A stretch of 19,113 nt of DNA. Source: Bacillota bacterium (GTDB lineage: Bacteria > Bacillota > Clostridia > Lachnospirales > Lachnospiraceae). Shown piece after piece: positions 18,037 through 19,113 of this stretch. Positions within the stretch are counted from its first letter, which is position 1. Each line of letters starts with the position of its first letter. Below the pieces are notes generated by a model. That model saw only the letters and a list, made by a program, of their open reading frames with translations. It ran no database searches and had not been told where the DNA came from. A program made the translations under genes and the position numbers. Location: assembly GCA_023398855.1 (NCBI GenBank), contig JAEWRS010000375.1:1-19113 (forward strand). The letters are read 5' to 3'.

Positions 18037-19113
18037 ATGAGAAAGTGGAAAAAATTAGGGGCACTTGGTATGGCATCTCTTATGGCAATGTCCGTGTTGG
18101 CCGGCTGCCAGAACGGGAAAAAAACGGAGCAGTCCACCACATCGGCAGTGGCTGCAAAAACAGAGGGAGCAAAAACAGAGGAGTCAAAGACAAGTAACGG
18201 GGAACCCGTGGTTTTACGCATGTGGGGAGGAGTTCCCGCGGAAGCAGGGCCTCAGGCGGTTTGCGATAATTTTAACCAGCTCTACAAGGATAAAGGTATT
18301 CAGGTTGAGTACGAGCGGTTTGTAAATGATGATACTGGTAATTTAAAACTGGAAACCAATCTTCTTTCAGGAGATGGTGTGGATCTTTATATGACCTACA
18401 GTACCGATTCCCTGACAAAGAGGGCGGAGGGAAACATGGCTCTGGACCTTTCAGAACTCATCGCCCGGGATGATTTTCAACTGACAAAGAATTTCGGTTC
18501 TCTGGCTGAATCGTATTACATTAACGGAAAGCCTTTTTCCGTTCCCACAAAGCTGGACCAATACGGCATTGTATTAAATCAAGACATGTTTGATGCGGCA
18601 GGGATCAAAATTCCTACAGAGTGGACCTTTGAGGAATTCCGGGAGATTGCCAAAAAGCTTACTCATGGAGAGGGTCAGGATAAGGTCTATGGTATGTTCT
18701 GGAATCCCCAGCAGGATCTGACCTATCTTTTCACTTATCTGGTTGCTCAGACCAACGGTGGAGATCCTTTGTATAAAAATGACAAGGAAACCAGTTTTGA
18801 CGAACCGGTAGTGCTTAAATCAGTTGAACTGATCAATAACATGATGAATGTGGATAAAACATCTCCTACCCATACGGATTCCGTAACCCAGAAGCTGTCC
18901 CAGGAAAGCATGTTCCTGACAGGAAAATCTGCCATGACGGTGGGGCCGTGGATTGTAAGAAGCGTTAAGGACCAGGCTAGTTATCCTCATGACTTTAAGA
19001 CTGCATTCGCCCCTTATCCTGTGGTGGAAAAAGGACAGAGAAATTACACTCAGGGAGGCTATGGAGATCATCTGTGCATTAATCCAAAATCCCAGAACAT
19101 TGACGCTGCATGG
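18037..19113 (+). CDS. Sugar ABC substrate-binding lipoprotein, 3' end outside window
   Basis: The frame stays open to the window edge, giving 359 residues of a family 1 extracellular solute-binding protein; these usually run to about 430-460. A lipoprotein signal begins MRKWKKLGALGM and ends SVLAGC with lipidated Cys24. A Lys/Glu/Thr-rich linker (about 25-58) leads to the mature fold: VVLRMWGGVP, FNQLYKDKGIQVEYERF, LNQDMFDAAGIKIPTEWTFEEF, and MFLTGKSAMTVGPW. It differs clearly from the binding protein at 2696-4084, so it serves a second transporter; its permeases are presumably just beyond the window. Its position after the YesM/YesN pair suggests it is their target and possibly works with the sensor. 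TTGGAGGAAGG precedes the ATG by 5 bases. Confidence 0.93.
   Translation, partial: MRKWKKLGALGMASLMAMSVLAGCQNGKKTEQSTTSAVAAKTEGAKTEESKTSNGEPVVLRMWGGVPAEAGPQAVCDNFNQLYKDKGIQVEYERFVNDDTGNLKLETNLLSGDGVDLYMTYSTDSLTKRAEGNMALDLSELIARDDFQLTKNFGSLAESYYINGKPFSVPTKLDQYGIVLNQDMFDAAGIKIPTEWTFEEFREIAKKLTHGEGQDKVYGMFWNPQQDLTYLFTYLVAQTNGGDPLYKNDKETSFDEPVVLKSVELINNMMNVDKTSPTHTDSVTQKLSQESMFLTGKSAMTVGPWIVRSVKDQASYPHDFKTAFAPYPVVEKGQRNYTQGGYGDHLCINPKSQNIDAAW

Overview
The window looks like chromosome from a low-GC Gram-positive gut or soil Clostridia, most likely Lachnospiraceae. This is an inference. It rests on strong AGGAGG-type ribosome binding sites, moderately AT-rich DNA, lipoprotein-anchored sugar-binding proteins, sugar ABC operons without their own ATPase, and a YesM/YesN-type two-component pair. 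I see no tRNA, rRNA, CRISPR array, transposase, phage gene or replication origin. The gene content is ordinary accessory carbohydrate metabolism plus several solitary housekeeping or regulatory genes.

Positions 1-7540 form an arabinoside-use region. The 3' part of a GH43-type glycoside hydrolase gene opens the window and ends at 1322. A hairpin terminator separates it from a minus-strand winged-helix (ArsR-type) regulator at 1390-2331. The 364-base divergent intergenic region carries a near-consensus promoter (TTGACG-17-TATAAT) and a perfect 10-6-10 inverted repeat that could be the regulator's operator. Transcribed away from it is a four-gene operon: binding lipoprotein, two permeases and GH51 alpha-L-arabinofuranosidase. 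The likely job is import of arabinose-containing oligosaccharides and removal of arabinose inside the cell, under the divergent regulator. The ATPase is presumably a shared MsmK-type protein encoded elsewhere.

Positions 7504-10323 hold two RNA-related genes. One is a minus-strand RsmH-type 16S rRNA methyltransferase that lies outside any cell-wall/division cluster and has an N-terminal extension; it shares a 15-bp terminator hairpin with the arabinoside operon. The other is a DbpA-type DEAD-box helicase with its C-terminal RNA-binding domain.

Positions 10343-13311 hold a YeiL-like Crp/Fnr regulator divergent from a YdcZ-type DMT transporter that has an unusual Cys-rich C-terminal tail. A FkbM-type methyltransferase follows. 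The regulator-transporter intergenic region contains two palindromes.

Positions 13312-19113 begin with a 383-base gene-free stretch that has a terminator and a promoter. It leads into a small protein of unrecognised family with a plausible papain-like Cys/His pair. After a long stem-loop come an overlapping sensor kinase and AraC-type response regulator, a strong terminator, and a second sugar-binding lipoprotein gene that runs off the window. The two-component pair probably controls that second sugar transporter.
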